Below, piece by piece: positions 27,726-36,693 of a stretch of DNA of 64,000 bases. The translations under genes were made by a program, and so were the position numbers. The notes below the pieces were generated by a model. The model was not told the origin of the DNA. It saw only the letters and a program-made list of their open reading frames with translations, and did no database searches. The stretch is taken from NCBI RefSeq assembly GCF_013344685.1, contig NZ_CP050137.1, forward strand, positions 1 through 64,000, in the 5' to 3' direction. The number at the start of each line of letters is the position of its first letter. Position 1 is the stretch's first letter. Origin of the DNA: Sphingomonas sp. CL5.1. Lineage in GTDB: Bacteria; Pseudomonadota; Alphaproteobacteria; Sphingomonadales; Sphingomonadaceae.

Positions 27726-28669
27726 CGGGCGAGGAGCGCCGCCGCGTCATTCCGCTCGCGATGCGCGCCGCGCTTGCCAGCGTGGCGATGGCCACGTCGC
27801 TGCTGGCGCTCAAGGGGTTCGGCGCGTGGCATACCGGATCGGTGGCGATGCTCGGCTCGCTCGCCGACACCGCGCTCGACCTGCTCGCGAGCATCGTCAC
27901 TCTCTACGGCGTCAGGCTGGCGGCGGAGCCGGCCGATCACGACCACCGCTTCGGCCACGGCAAGGCGGAGGCGCTGGCGGCCTTGTTCCAGGTCGCGCTG
28001 ATCGCCGCCTCGGCGGTCGGCATCGCATGGCGCGCCGTGGCCGCGTTCGGCGATCCCGAGCCGACCCGCGACGCGGGGCTGGGCATCGTCGTCTCGGCGA
28101 TCGCGATCGGCGCGACGCTCGTCCTGCTCTGGTATCAGCGCACGATCATCCGCCGCACCGGATCGATCGCGATCCTCGCCGACAACCTCCACTACCAGTC
28201 CGACGCGCTGCTCAACGGATCGGTGATCGTCGCGCTGGTGCTGGATCAGTTCGTCGGCTGGCACTGGGCGGACCCGGTGTTCGGCATCGCCATCGCGCTG
28301 TGGCTGGCGTGGGGCGCGTTCCAGGCGTCGAGCCAGGCGATCGACCAGCTCATGGACAAGGAATGGCCGGAGGACCAGCGCGCCGCCTATATCGAGGTCG
28401 CCGCGCGCCAGCCGGGGATCAGGGGCATCCACGATTTCCGCACGCGCCGCTCCGGCAGCCACGATTTCGCGCAATTCCACATGGAGGTGGACGGCGACCT
28501 GAGCGTCACCGAGGCGCATGAGATCGTCGTCAACGTCGAGCATCGCCTGCGCGACGCCTTCCCCAAGGTGGAGGTGCTGATCCACCTCGATCCCGAAGGC
28601 TATGAGGATACCGACAATCCGCTGATCGAGGCGGACGTGACGCCGCACTGGTTCGGCAAGCGGATATGA
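27722..28669 (+). CDS. Cation diffusion facilitator (FieF/CDF) metal efflux protein
   Basis: CDF transporter of 315 residues with six predicted TM helices, the metal-binding HDHRFGHGKAEAL in TM2-3, HYQSDALLNG in TM5 (a His/Asp pair of the transport site), and a cytoplasmic C-terminal domain with GSHDFAQFHMEVDGDLSVTEAHEI. It probably exports zinc, iron or another divalent cation using the proton gradient. It overlaps pdxH by four bases (ATGA). The metal specificity cannot be predicted safely. Confidence 0.88.
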   Translation: MTGEERRRVIPLAMRAALASVAMATSLLALKGFGAWHTGSVAMLGSLADTALDLLASIVTLYGVRLAAEPADHDHRFGHGKAEALAALFQVALIAASAVGIAWRAVAAFGDPEPTRDAGLGIVVSAIAIGATLVLLWYQRTIIRRTGSIAILADNLHYQSDALLNGSVIVALVLDQFVGWHWADPVFGIAIALWLAWGAFQASSQAIDQLMDKEWPEDQRAAYIEVAARQPGIRGIHDFRTRRSGSHDFAQFHMEVDGDLSVTEAHEIVVNVEHRLRDAFPKVEVLIHLDPEGYEDTDNPLIEADVTPHWFGKRI

Positions 28670-28685
28670 TGCGGGAGCAACGCCG

Positions 28686-29483
28686 ATGAGACTGGGTTTC
28701 GCGCAGATCGACGCCTTCGCGAGCGCGCCGTTCACCGGCAATCCGGCGGCGGTGATGCCACTCTCCGGGTGGCTGGACGACGCATTGCTCCAGAAGATCG
28801 CGGCGGAGAACAACCTTTCCGAAACCGCCTTCTTCATCCCCGACAAGAGCGGCGCGGCGGATTTCGAGCTGCGCTGGTTCACCCCCGTGGCCGAAGTGGA
28901 GATGTGCGGCCATGCCACGCTGGCGAGCGGGCATTTCGTGCTGTCGAGCGACGACGCGCGCCAGCGGGTGCGCTTCCGCACGCGCATGGCCGGCGTGCTG
29001 GAGGTGGCGCGCGACGGCGCGGGCTATGCGATGGAGCTGCCGGCATGGGCGCCCGCGCCGAAGCCATTGCCGGATGCCGTCGCCGCGCTCGGGCTGTCGG
29101 GGGCGGTGGAGACGCTGTGGCATTCCAGCCGCTACAGCCTGATCGTGGTGGAGAACGCCGATATCGTCCGCGCGCTCGATCCGGATTTCCGCGCGCTGGC
29201 GAAGCTGGGGGACTGGCTGACGATCGTCTCCGCGCCGGGAGACGACAGCGACATCATCAGCCGCTGCTTCGCGCCGGCGCACGGGATCGACGAAGACCCG
29301 GTGACCGGCTCCGCCCATGCGGTGCTGACGCCTTATTGGGCGAAGCGGCTGGGGCGTGACAGGTTCAGCGCGTTCCAGGCGAGCGCGCGCGGCGGGCGGC
29401 TGTCATGCCGCCTCGATGGTGATCGCGCGGTGCTGGGCGGCGATTGCGTGACGGTGATCGAGGGGACGTTCCTGCTGGGGTGA
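28686..29483 (+). CDS. PhzF family isomerase
   Basis: A 265-residue PhzF-like protein: FAQIDAFASAPFTGNPAAV at the start, the catalytic glutamate in NNLSETAFF (about residue 45), RWFTPVAEVEMCGHATLAS and HGIDEDPVTGSAHAVL. The fold resembles diaminopimelate epimerase. The family is broad and most members, like this one, lie outside phenazine clusters, so the substrate is unknown. It is separated by 16 bp from the CDF gene and probably co-transcribed. Confidence 0.88.
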   Translation: MRLGFAQIDAFASAPFTGNPAAVMPLSGWLDDALLQKIAAENNLSETAFFIPDKSGAADFELRWFTPVAEVEMCGHATLASGHFVLSSDDARQRVRFRTRMAGVLEVARDGAGYAMELPAWAPAPKPLPDAVAALGLSGAVETLWHSSRYSLIVVENADIVRALDPDFRALAKLGDWLTIVSAPGDDSDIISRCFAPAHGIDEDPVTGSAHAVLTPYWAKRLGRDRFSAFQASARGGRLSCRLDGDRAVLGGDCVTVIEGTFLLG

Positions 29484-29517
29484 GACACCGCCCTCCCCGC
29501 TCACCCGAACGGAGGAT

Positions 29518-29892
29518 TCAGCGATTCCCCTCGCGGCGCGTCAGCGCGGCGACGCAGCTCGCGCGGTCGATCGAGCTGCCGTCCGGCTCGCGCGCGTCGA
29601 TATAGGTGACGCGCGGCTCCTCGCCCCCGCGCGGATAGAGATAGGCGTCGAGCACGCAGATGCGGCTCTGGAATTGGAGCTTGCGCGCCGTCCCCTCGCG
29701 CACGTCGGCGTCGGGCTGGCCGAACAGCTTGACCAGCGCGGCGGCGTCCCGCCCGATCACCCGCTCCAGCCCGATCGCATTGTACGGCACCGCGACGGTG
29801 GCGGCGGACGTGGCCGGCGGCGGGGTCGTGCCGGTCGAGGCGCAGCCCGCCAGCAGTACCGCCGTCGCCACGATCCCAAGCCCCGATCTCAT
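29518..29892 (-). CDS. Putative small lipoprotein
   Basis: A 124-residue lipoprotein: SGLGIVATAVLLAGC is a signal peptide with lipobox Cys at about residue 17, a short threonine/proline linker follows, and the mature domain (AALVKLFGQPDADVREGTARKLQFQSRICVLDAYLYP) resembles the small SmpA/OmlA-like fold used in outer-membrane assembly, but this is only a resemblance. It overlaps the EI24 gene by four bases. Confidence 0.75.
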   Translation of the reverse strand: MRSGLGIVATAVLLAGCASTGTTPPPATSAATVAVPYNAIGLERVIGRDAAALVKLFGQPDADVREGTARKLQFQSRICVLDAYLYPRGGEEPRVTYIDAREPDGSSIDRASCVAALTRREGNR

Positions 29893-30557
29893 GCCCGTCC
29901 CCGATGAAAGAAATGCGTCGCCATCGCCGCGCCGAGCACCGGCGCGAGGATGTTGAGCAGCGGAACCACGAACAGCCCGGTCGCGGCAAGCCCGAGCAGG
30001 AAGCGCCGCGCGCCGTTCGTCCGGCGCCACGCGCGCATCGCCGCATCGTCCATGTGCCGCGCCGCGACCATGTCCGCGAGATCGCGCCCGAGCAGCCAGC
30101 CGTTGACGATGAAGAACAGCGCCGCCGTGCCGACGCCGGTGACGAGCAGCACGCCATAGGCCGGCAGCAGCAGCAGGTTGACGATCAGGAAGCGCGCCGC
30201 CGAGCGCAGCCCCATCAGCGCCGCGCGGTGCATCGCCACCGGCCGTGCGCTCGCCAGCGCCGCCGGATAATGCCGCGCCTCCACCGCCGCGACCACCTCG
30301 TCGGCGAACAGCCCGACCACCGCGATCGCCACCGCGCGGAACAGGAACCAGAAGCCCAAGCCCAGCGCCACGACAGTCGCGGCGCCGGCCAGCGCGTCAT
30401 GCCATGCCGATCGCGCCGCCCACGCCTCCACGCCCCACCACACGCCGACGCCGAGCAGCACGAACAGCGCGAGCGTGAGGAGCAGGCTCTTGCCCAGCAC
30501 GCGCTGGATGCGCGGATCGCCCAACTGGGCCAGCGACAGGGCGAAAGCGCCGAACAT
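29889..30557 (-). CDS. EI24-domain (CysZ-like) membrane protein
   Basis: A 222-residue membrane protein with about four hydrophobic helices and EI24-type segments (LGFWFLFRAVAIAVVGLFADEVVAAVEARHYP and LLLLPAYGVLLVTGVGTAALFFIVNGWLLGRDL). The EI24 family includes CysZ sulfate channels, although substrate here is unproven. It overlaps the lipoprotein gene and is divergent from the PfkB kinase gene. Confidence 0.82.
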   Translation of the reverse strand: MFGAFALSLAQLGDPRIQRVLGKSLLLTLALFVLLGVGVWWGVEAWAARSAWHDALAGAATVVALGLGFWFLFRAVAIAVVGLFADEVVAAVEARHYPAALASARPVAMHRAALMGLRSAARFLIVNLLLLPAYGVLLVTGVGTAALFFIVNGWLLGRDLADMVAARHMDDAAMRAWRRTNGARRFLLGLAATGLFVVPLLNILAPVLGAAMATHFFHRGRA

Positions 30558-30649
30558 CGCGGGTGAGATGCGCGGTCACGGCCGGTTGCGCAAGGCGGAC
30601 GGCATGACTAGGGCGCTCGCCAGCTTCAATCCGTTGGGGATTTCCTTTC

Positions 30650-31633
30650 TTGACCAAGCCCAGTTACGCGGTAGTCGCGATCGGCAACGCCATCGTCGAC
30701 ATCATCGCCCCCGCCACCGACGATTTCATCACCGGCAACGGCATGACCAAGGGCGCGATGCAGCTCGTCTTCTCGCCGGAGGAGGCCGACGCGCTCTATG
30801 CCAGGATGGGGCCGGGGCAGGAGGTTTCCGGCGGCTCGGCGGCGAACACGATCGCCGGCATCGCCTCGCTCGGCGGCAAGTGCGGTTTCATCGGGCAGGT
30901 CGCCGACGACCAGCTCGGGCAGGTCTTCGCGCATGACATCCGCTCGGCCGGCATCCGCTTCGACACCGTCGCGCGCGCCGGCCAGCCGACCACCGGCCGC
31001 TGCCTGATCTTCGTGACGCCCGACGGGCAGCGCACGATGAACACCTTCCTCGGCGCGTCGCATTACCTGCCCGCCGCGGCGCTGGACCGCGACCTGATCG
31101 CCGACGCGCACTATCTCTATCTCGAAGGCTATCTGTGGGACCCGGAAGAGCCGCGCGCCGCGATGCGCGCCGCGATCGACGTCGCCCGCACGGCCGGGCG
31201 CAAGGTGGCCTTCACGCTTTCGGCGGAATTCGTCATCGAGCGCCATCGCGGCGCGTTCCGCGAATTGATCGACCACGGCCTGATCGACGTGCTGTTCGCC
31301 AACGAGGCGGAGATCATGTGCCTCACCGAGACCGGCGACGTGGAGGCGGCGATCGCGGCGGTGCGGGCGAAGGTGCCGCTGCTCGTCGTCACGCTGAGCG
31401 AGAAGGGCGCGATGGCGATCACGGGCGGCGAGCGCGTCCGCGTCGGCGCCGCCCCGGTGGACAAGGTGATCGACACGACCGGCGCGGGCGACCTGTTCGC
31501 GGCCGGCTTCCTCCACGCGCAGGCCGAAGGACGCGGGCTGGAGGATTCGCTGCGGCTGGGCGCGGCCTGCGCGGCGGAGGTCATCAGCCATTACGGCGCG
31601 CGGCCGCTGGTGGACCTGAAGACGCTGGCTTGA
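30650..31633 (+). CDS. PfkB family kinase, adenosine kinase-like
   Basis: A 327-residue PfkB ribokinase-fold protein, with GNAIVDIIA at the start, PGQEVSGGSAANTIAGIASLGGKCGFIGQVADD (substrate-binding lid) and DTTGAGDLFAAGF with the catalytic Asp. Its long first strand and YLYLEGYLWDPE block resemble bacterial adenosine kinases, which phosphorylate adenosine with ATP. A TTG start at 30650 is preceded by GGGGA nine bases upstream. It is followed by two intergenic palindromes and then hrpB. Confidence 0.87.
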   Translation: MTKPSYAVVAIGNAIVDIIAPATDDFITGNGMTKGAMQLVFSPEEADALYARMGPGQEVSGGSAANTIAGIASLGGKCGFIGQVADDQLGQVFAHDIRSAGIRFDTVARAGQPTTGRCLIFVTPDGQRTMNTFLGASHYLPAAALDRDLIADAHYLYLEGYLWDPEEPRAAMRAAIDVARTAGRKVAFTLSAEFVIERHRGAFRELIDHGLIDVLFANEAEIMCLTETGDVEAAIAAVRAKVPLLVVTLSEKGAMAITGGERVRVGAAPVDKVIDTTGAGDLFAAGFLHAQAEGRGLEDSLRLGAACAAEVISHYGARPLVDLKTLA

Positions 31634-31640
31634 CTGACCC

Positions 31641-31745
31641 GTCACCCCGGCCTTGTGCCGGGGTCCGCCGGGCGGCAAAGGCTGGGCAAGAGGCTCTTGC
31701 GGCGAACTGGTGGCACAGTGGCCCCCGGCACAAGGCCGGGGTGAC
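31641..31745. repeat. Palindromic intergenic repeat (23-bp perfect inverted arms)
   Basis: The left arm at 31641-31663 begins GTCACCCCGGCCTTGTGC; the right arm at 31723-31745 is its perfect reverse complement, with 59 bp between. It follows the kinase stop by about seven bases. It resembles the REP/BIME-type palindromes that occur in many copies in sphingomonad genomes. Confidence 0.8.
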
Positions 31746-31771
31746 GGTGGGAGGTGCGCGCCTTCCTCTCC

Positions 31772-31853
31772 CCCCGTTCGAGCTGAGCTTGTCGAAGGGC
31801 TGCCCTTCCTCCGAAGAAAGCGCAGGGCTTCGACAAGCTCAGCTCGAACGGGG
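31772..31853. repeat. Second palindromic repeat (26-bp perfect inverted arms)
   Basis: The left arm at 31772-31797 contains TTCGAGCTGAGCTTGTCG, and the right arm at 31828-31853 is its exact reverse complement; the 30-bp centre has only short imperfect pairing. This sequence is a well-known type of intergenic repeat in sphingomonads and related alphaproteobacteria. It lies just ahead of the hrpB start. Confidence 0.82.
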
Positions 31854-31866
31854 TAAAGGGCCGATC

Positions 31867-34314
31867 GTGACGCCTGCCCTCCCCATCCACGCCGTCCTCC
31901 CCGACCTGCTCGCCACCCTGCGCGAGCGATCGGCGGCGGTGCTGGTCGCGCCGCCCGGCGCGGGCAAGACCACGGCGGTCGCCCCCGCGCTGATCGCGGA
32001 AGGCTGGTGCGGCGGCGAGGTGTTGCTGCTCTCCCCCCGCCGCCTCGCCGCGCGCGCGGCGGCGGAGCGGATGGCGGCGCTGGCCGGCGAGCCGGTCGGC
32101 CGGACCTTCGGCTATGCCACGCGCCTCGACACGAAGCGTTCCGCCCAGACGCGCGTGACGGTGGTGACGGAGGGTATCTTCGTCGCGCGCATCCAGAACG
32201 ATCCCGAGCTTGCGGGCGTCTCCGCCGTGCTGTTCGACGAGGTGCACGAGCGCAGCCTCGACGGCGATTTCGGCCTCGCGCTGGCGATCGACGCGCAAGG
32301 GGGGCTGCGGCCGGACCTGCGGCTGGTCGCCATGTCCGCGACGCTCGACGGCGCGCGCTTCGCCCGGCTGCTCGGCGACGCGCCGGTGATCGAGAGCGAG
32401 GGGCGGAGCTGGCCGCTGGAGCTGCGCTATCTCGGGCGCGGCGGCGAGACGCGGATCGAGGAGGCGATGGCCGGCGCGATCCGGCAGGCGCTGCGCGAGA
32501 CGGCGGACGGCGTACTCGCCTTCCTCCCCGGCGTGGCCGAGATCGAGCGCACTGCCGAGCGGCTGGAAGGCGTACCCGGCGTCACGCTCCACAAGCTCCA
32601 CGGCAGCCTCGACCCCGCCGCGCAGCGCGCCGCGATCCGCGCCGAGCCGGACGGCGCGCGCAAGCTGGTGCTGGCCACCTCGATCGCGGAGACCAGCCTG
32701 ACGCTCGACGGCATCGGCGTGGTGGTCGATTCCGGCCTCGCGCGCCGCCCGCGCTACGATCGCGCGGCGGGGATGACGCGGCTCGTCACCGAGCGCGCGA
32801 GCCAGGCGGCGGTGACGCAGCGCGCCGGCCGCGCCGCGCGGCAACGGCCCGGCGTCGCCTATCGCTTGTGGGAGGAGGCGGCCACCGCCGGCCTGCCGCG
32901 CTTCGACCCGCCGGAGATACTGGAGGCGGACCTGTCGGCGCTGGTGCTGGCGTCGGCGCTCTGGGGCGTCGCCGATCCGCGCGACCTCACGTGGCTCGAT
33001 CCACCGCCCGACGCCGCCGTGACGGAGGCGCGCGCGCGGCTCGCCGTGCTGGAGGCGATCGACGCGGACGGCCGCCCGACCGCGCACGGCCGCGCCATCG
33101 CCGCCTTGCCGATGCCGCCGCGCCTCGCGCACATGCTGGTCCGTGCCGGCGAGATGGGGCTGGCGGCGACGGCGGCGGAGATCGCGGTGCTGCTCGGCGA
33201 GCGCGGGCTGGGCGGCAATGACGCCGATCTGGAGCTGCGGCTGCGGCGCTGGCGCGGCGACCGCTCGCGCAAGGCGGAGGCGGCGCGGAGCCTCGCGGCG
33301 CGCTGGGCGAAGCTGGCTGGCGGCGGCGGACGAGCGGGCGGCGCGGAAGCCGTAGCGACCTGCATCGCCCTCGCCTTCCCCGATCGCGTGGCGCGGCGGC
33401 GCGATGCCTCAGGCGAGCGCTGGGCGTCGGCCGGCGGACGCGGCTTCCGGCTCGACCCCGCCTCGCCGCTCGCGCGCAACGAATGGCTCGCCGTGGCGGA
33501 GACGCAGGGCATGGCGGCCGGCGCGCGCATCCTCTCGGCGGCGGCGATCGAGCCGGACGCGGTCGAGGCGCTGTTCGCCGACCGGATCGAGACGCGCCAC
33601 ACCGCCGAGTTCGACGCGGCGACCGGCGCGGTGCGGCCGCTGCGCGAGCGCCGGCTCGGCGCGGTGCGGCTGTCGAGCGGGCCGGACTCCCATGCCTCGC
33701 CCGAGGCGATCAGCGCGGCGCTGGTCGAGGGGGTGCGTCGGCACGGCCTCGACCTGTTGCCATGGAGCGACGGCGCACGCGCCTTCCGGGTCCGCGCGGG
33801 CTATGCCGGCGTGCCGCTGGACGATGCTGCGCTGCTCGACCGGCTCGACGAATGGCTGCCGGCGGCGGTGGAGGGAAAGCGCCGGTTCGACGCGATCGCG
33901 CCCGGCGCGCTGACCGACGCGATCCGGGGCCTCCTCTCGTGGGACGACCTCCAGCGCATCGAGCGGATCGCCCCCGCGCATTTCACCAGCCCCGCCGGCA
34001 GCAACCATGCCATCGACTATGGCGCGGAGGGCGGGCCGCGCGTCGAGCTGCGCGTGCAGGCGCTGTTCGGACTTTCGGAGCATCCGGTCGTGGGTGGGGA
34101 GCGCGTGCCGCTCGTCCTGTCGCTCACCTCGCCCGCCGGGCGGCCGATCCAGACGACGCGCGACCTGCCCGGCTTCTGGGCCGGAAGCTGGGCGGCGGTG
34201 GCGAAGGAGATGCGCGGCCGCTATCCAAAGCATCCGTGGCCGGATGATCCCGCCGGCGCCAACGCCACGCTGCGCACGAAAAATGCCGATGCAAGGCGCG
34301 GACAATCGGGCTAA
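31867..34314 (+). CDS. hrpB: ATP-dependent helicase HrpB
   Basis: An 815-residue DEAH-box-type protein. Walker A APPGAGKTT (motif I), the DEVHER motif II variant, MSATLD (motif III), TSIAETSLT and QRAGRAARQR (motif VI) are all visible, followed by the HrpB-specific C-terminal region (HFTSPAGSNHAIDYGAEGGPRVELRVQALFG). HrpB is found in many proteobacteria and its role is not settled, possibly RNA or ribosome related. GTG 31867 is chosen because AAAGGG lies just upstream and the upstream frame runs through palindromic repeats. It ends 10 bp before the NDUFS4-like gene. Confidence 0.9.
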   Translation: MTPALPIHAVLPDLLATLRERSAAVLVAPPGAGKTTAVAPALIAEGWCGGEVLLLSPRRLAARAAAERMAALAGEPVGRTFGYATRLDTKRSAQTRVTVVTEGIFVARIQNDPELAGVSAVLFDEVHERSLDGDFGLALAIDAQGGLRPDLRLVAMSATLDGARFARLLGDAPVIESEGRSWPLELRYLGRGGETRIEEAMAGAIRQALRETADGVLAFLPGVAEIERTAERLEGVPGVTLHKLHGSLDPAAQRAAIRAEPDGARKLVLATSIAETSLTLDGIGVVVDSGLARRPRYDRAAGMTRLVTERASQAAVTQRAGRAARQRPGVAYRLWEEAATAGLPRFDPPEILEADLSALVLASALWGVADPRDLTWLDPPPDAAVTEARARLAVLEAIDADGRPTAHGRAIAALPMPPRLAHMLVRAGEMGLAATAAEIAVLLGERGLGGNDADLELRLRRWRGDRSRKAEAARSLAARWAKLAGGGGRAGGAEAVATCIALAFPDRVARRRDASGERWASAGGRGFRLDPASPLARNEWLAVAETQGMAAGARILSAAAIEPDAVEALFADRIETRHTAEFDAATGAVRPLRERRLGAVRLSSGPDSHASPEAISAALVEGVRRHGLDLLPWSDGARAFRVRAGYAGVPLDDAALLDRLDEWLPAAVEGKRRFDAIAPGALTDAIRGLLSWDDLQRIERIAPAHFTSPAGSNHAIDYGAEGGPRVELRVQALFGLSEHPVVGGERVPLVLSLTSPAGRPIQTTRDLPGFWAGSWAAVAKEMRGRYPKHPWPDDPAGANATLRTKNADARRGQSG

Positions 34315-34324
34315 GGAAGCGCCC

Positions 34325-34606
34325 ATGCCTAATGCTCGCATCTACCAGCGCCCGAAGAACGCCATGCAATCGGGCAAGTATCGCACCGACCGCTGGGTGC
34401 TCGAGTTCGAACCGGCCGAGGCCAAGCGCCCCGATCCGCTCACCGGCTGGGCCGGCAGCGGCGACACGCGCGATCAGGTGCGGCTCGGCTTCCCGACCAG
34501 CGAGGCGGCGATCGCCTATGCCGAGCGCGAGGGGCTGGCCTTCACCGTGATTCCCGCGCCGGAGCGCAAGCTGAAGCTGCAGGCCTACGCGGACAATTTC
34601 CGCTGA
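34325..34606 (+). CDS. NDUFS4-like complex I accessory subunit (ETC complex I subunit)
   Basis: A 93-residue protein of PF04800: ARIYQRPKNAMQSGKYRTDRW and PLTGWAGSGDTRDQVRLGFPTSEAAIAYAEREG match the mitochondrial 18 kDa subunit NDUFS4. Alphaproteobacteria carry it as a supernumerary subunit of NADH dehydrogenase; the nuo operon is not in this window. Its last 22 bases overlap the convergent nudix gene. Confidence 0.92.
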   Translation: MPNARIYQRPKNAMQSGKYRTDRWVLEFEPAEAKRPDPLTGWAGSGDTRDQVRLGFPTSEAAIAYAEREGLAFTVIPAPERKLKLQAYADNFR

Positions 34607-35124
34607 TCTGATCCGCCGATCAGCGTATCGGCGAGGAGCAGCAGCATCTTCACGTCAATCGCGACGCCCTCGGCGCGCTTGCGCGCGACGAACGCCGCCA
34701 CCTCGCCGCGCGGGACGACATGGACGATGATATTCTCGTCTCCGTCCCCGCCGCCCGCGCCGACCTTCACCAGATCGTGCGCGCGGACCAAAGTGAAGCC
34801 CTCGCTCACCATGCCGGGCGAGGAATGGAAGAAGCCGAGCGGCTCGACGCGGCCGGCGCGATAGCCGGTCTCCTCCTCCAGCTCGCGGATCGCGGCGGGG
34901 GCGATATCCTCGCCCTCCTGCTCGTCGCCGACCAGCCCGGCGGGCAGCTCAAGGCAATTGCGGCCGAGCGGCACGCGATATTGCTCGACGAGGATCACCT
35001 CGTCCGCCCGCGTGATCGCCAGGATCACCGCCGCGCCGATCCCCCGGCAGCGCGCGGCATATTCCCACTTCCCCTGCTTCACCACGCGGATGAAGCGGCC
35101 CTCCCATACGGTTTCGGCGGTCAT
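34585..35124 (-). CDS. Nudix hydrolase (ADP-ribose pyrophosphatase-like)
   Basis: A 179-residue Nudix protein. The box is GDEQEGEDIAPAAIRELEEETGY, with REL-EE-G spacing intact. EQYRVPLGRNCLELPAGL and SPGMVSEGF are typical of ADP-sugar pyrophosphatases. It probably clears ADP-ribose or a related nucleotide sugar. It overlaps the TPM gene upstream by four bases (ATGA) and is the last gene of a lemA-TPM-TPM-nudix operon; its stop is inside the convergent NDUFS4 gene. Confidence 0.87.
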   Translation of the reverse strand: MTAETVWEGRFIRVVKQGKWEYAARCRGIGAAVILAITRADEVILVEQYRVPLGRNCLELPAGLVGDEQEGEDIAPAAIRELEEETGYRAGRVEPLGFFHSSPGMVSEGFTLVRAHDLVKVGAGGGDGDENIIVHVVPRGEVAAFVARKRAEGVAIDVKMLLLLADTLIGGSDQRKLSA

Positions 35125-35792
35125 AGGATGATGAGTCGATCCGGCAGTTCGTTGGTGTCGCCGGGCGTGCGCGGGAAATGCTCCCCGAGCACCAGCCCGA
35201 TCTGGCCGACGGCGGCGACCATGCCGTCGGCCGGGTGATCCTCGCGGAGCGGGCCGACCAGCGCCGCCATCGCAGCGCCCCAGGTCTCGTCGGGCACGCG
35301 ATCGTGGATCGCGGCGTCGGCGATGATCTCCGCGCGATGCTCGTCGAGGCTGAGGTAGAGCAGCACGCCGGTGCCCGCCGCCGTGCGCTTCTCGGCCGCG
35401 GCGCGGAAGATGGCGAGCGCGCGGGCGCGGACGCGGCGCGCCTTGGTCGCCCCCGGCGTCAGCGCGAGTCGCAGCGGCCGCCATGCGAGGACGAGGCGGC
35501 AGATCAGGAAGGTGACGGCGAGCAGGAACAGCGCGATGGTCAGCGCCGCGCGGGTCGAGACGGCCGGCGCCCACGGATCGACCAGCAGGTGCAGCCGCTC
35601 GACCGTTTCCCGCGGAAAGGCGGCGAGCAGCGCCAGCACCAGCAGCATCGCCAGCAACGTCCAGTGCAGCGCGACATCGTGATAGGCATCGGACGCGCGC
35701 GCGACGACCGTCACGATCTCCCCGTCGGTACCCGCCTCGGCGGCCGTCACCGCCGCCGTGACGCGATCGCGATCCTCCGCCGTCATCCGCAT
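35121..35792 (-). CDS. TPM-domain membrane protein
   Basis: A 223-residue protein. An N-terminal TPM-like part (MTAEDRDRVTAAVTAAEAGTDGEIVTVVAR) is followed by two hydrophobic segments (WTLLAMLLVLALLAAFP and ALTIALFLLAVTFLICRLVL), then a second soluble part with ALAIFRAAAEKRTAAGTGVLLYLSLDEHRAEIIADAAIHDRV, also TPM-like. ATG 35792 shares one base with the stop of the preceding TPM gene; a GTG three bases earlier is possible. Such proteins are encoded with LemA and YgcG-type TPM proteins in many bacteria; the biochemical role is unclear. Confidence 0.82.
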   Translation of the reverse strand: MRMTAEDRDRVTAAVTAAEAGTDGEIVTVVARASDAYHDVALHWTLLAMLLVLALLAAFPRETVERLHLLVDPWAPAVSTRAALTIALFLLAVTFLICRLVLAWRPLRLALTPGATKARRVRARALAIFRAAAEKRTAAGTGVLLYLSLDEHRAEIIADAAIHDRVPDETWGAAMAALVGPLREDHPADGMVAAVGQIGLVLGEHFPRTPGDTNELPDRLIIL

Positions 35793-36688
35793 CACCAACC
35801 CCCCGAAGCGCCGCCGCCGCCGCTCGATCCGCCACCGCCGCCGCCAAAGCCGCCACCACCCCAGCCGCCGCCTCCACCGCCGGAATCGCCGCCGCCCCAG
35901 CCGCCACCACCGCCGCCGCGCGTCGCCTGCCGCCCGATCTCGCTGGCGATCGACCAGAGGACGATCGGCAGCGCGCCCGAGCCGTCCCCGCCATAACGCT
36001 GCCCGCGCCCGCCGCGCCGGGCGAAGGACAGGAGGACGAACAGCATCACCATGCCCCAGAAGATCAGGCCGATCGGCACGCCGCCACCACCCGAACGCTG
36101 CGCGCGGTGAGTCTGGTCGAACTGCTTCACCGCCGCGTCGAGCCGCGCCTGCGCTTCCTCCGGCGAGGCGCGGAGCTGCGCGATGATCGCATCGGTGCCG
36201 GCCGTGATGCCACCCGGCATGTCGCCCGCCTTGAAGCGCGGGACGACATCATTGTTGATGATGACGCTGGACAGCGCATCGGTGAGGAACGGCTCCAGCC
36301 CGTAGCCCACCTCGATCCGCAGCTTGCGATCGTTGGGGGCGATGACGAACAGCGCGCCATTGTTGACGTCCTTCAGCCCCACGCCCCAGCTACGGAACAG
36401 CTTGTTGCTGTAATCCTCGATTGGATAGCCTTGCAGGTCCTTGACCGTCACGACCACCAGTTGCCGCTTGGTATCGCGCTGCAACGCCTCCAGCTTCTGC
36501 GTGAGATCGGCCTGCACCTGCGGCGGCAGGATGCCGGCGTCGTCCACCACGAAGCCGGTGAATTTGGGAAAGGTCTGCGCCCCGGCCGGCATCGCGATCA
36601 GCGCCGCCGCCAGCGCCATCAGCGCGAGCAGCAGCGTGGTGAAAACCCCGGCCCGCGCCGGGGATGCGGTCGGGCCGGGGCGCATCAT
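35792..36688 (-). CDS. YgcG-type TPM-domain protein with glycine-rich tail
   Basis: A 298-residue protein. A signal peptide or anchor (LLLALMALAAALIAMPAGAQ) precedes a TPM domain (FVVDDAGILPPQVQADLTQKLEALQRDTKRQLVVVTVKDLQGYPIEDYSNKLFRSWGVG) and a hydrophobic segment VPIGLIFWGMVMLFVLLSFARR; the tail is almost pure glycine/tryptophan/serine. Low-complexity tails of this kind are typical for YgcG proteins. It lies between lemA and the second TPM gene, in the same operon. Confidence 0.87.
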   Translation of the reverse strand: MMRPGPTASPARAGVFTTLLLALMALAAALIAMPAGAQTFPKFTGFVVDDAGILPPQVQADLTQKLEALQRDTKRQLVVVTVKDLQGYPIEDYSNKLFRSWGVGLKDVNNGALFVIAPNDRKLRIEVGYGLEPFLTDALSSVIINNDVVPRFKAGDMPGGITAGTDAIIAQLRASPEEAQARLDAAVKQFDQTHRAQRSGGGGVPIGLIFWGMVMLFVLLSFARRGGRGQRYGGDGSGALPIVLWSIASEIGRQATRGGGGGGWGGGDSGGGGGGWGGGGFGGGGGGSSGGGGASGGW

Positions 36689-36693
36689 CCGGC

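Noticed and set aside
31135..31866. Long upstream extension of the hrpB frame
   Set aside because: It runs through the kinase gene in another frame and through two palindromic repeats; the family starts at about GTG 31867.
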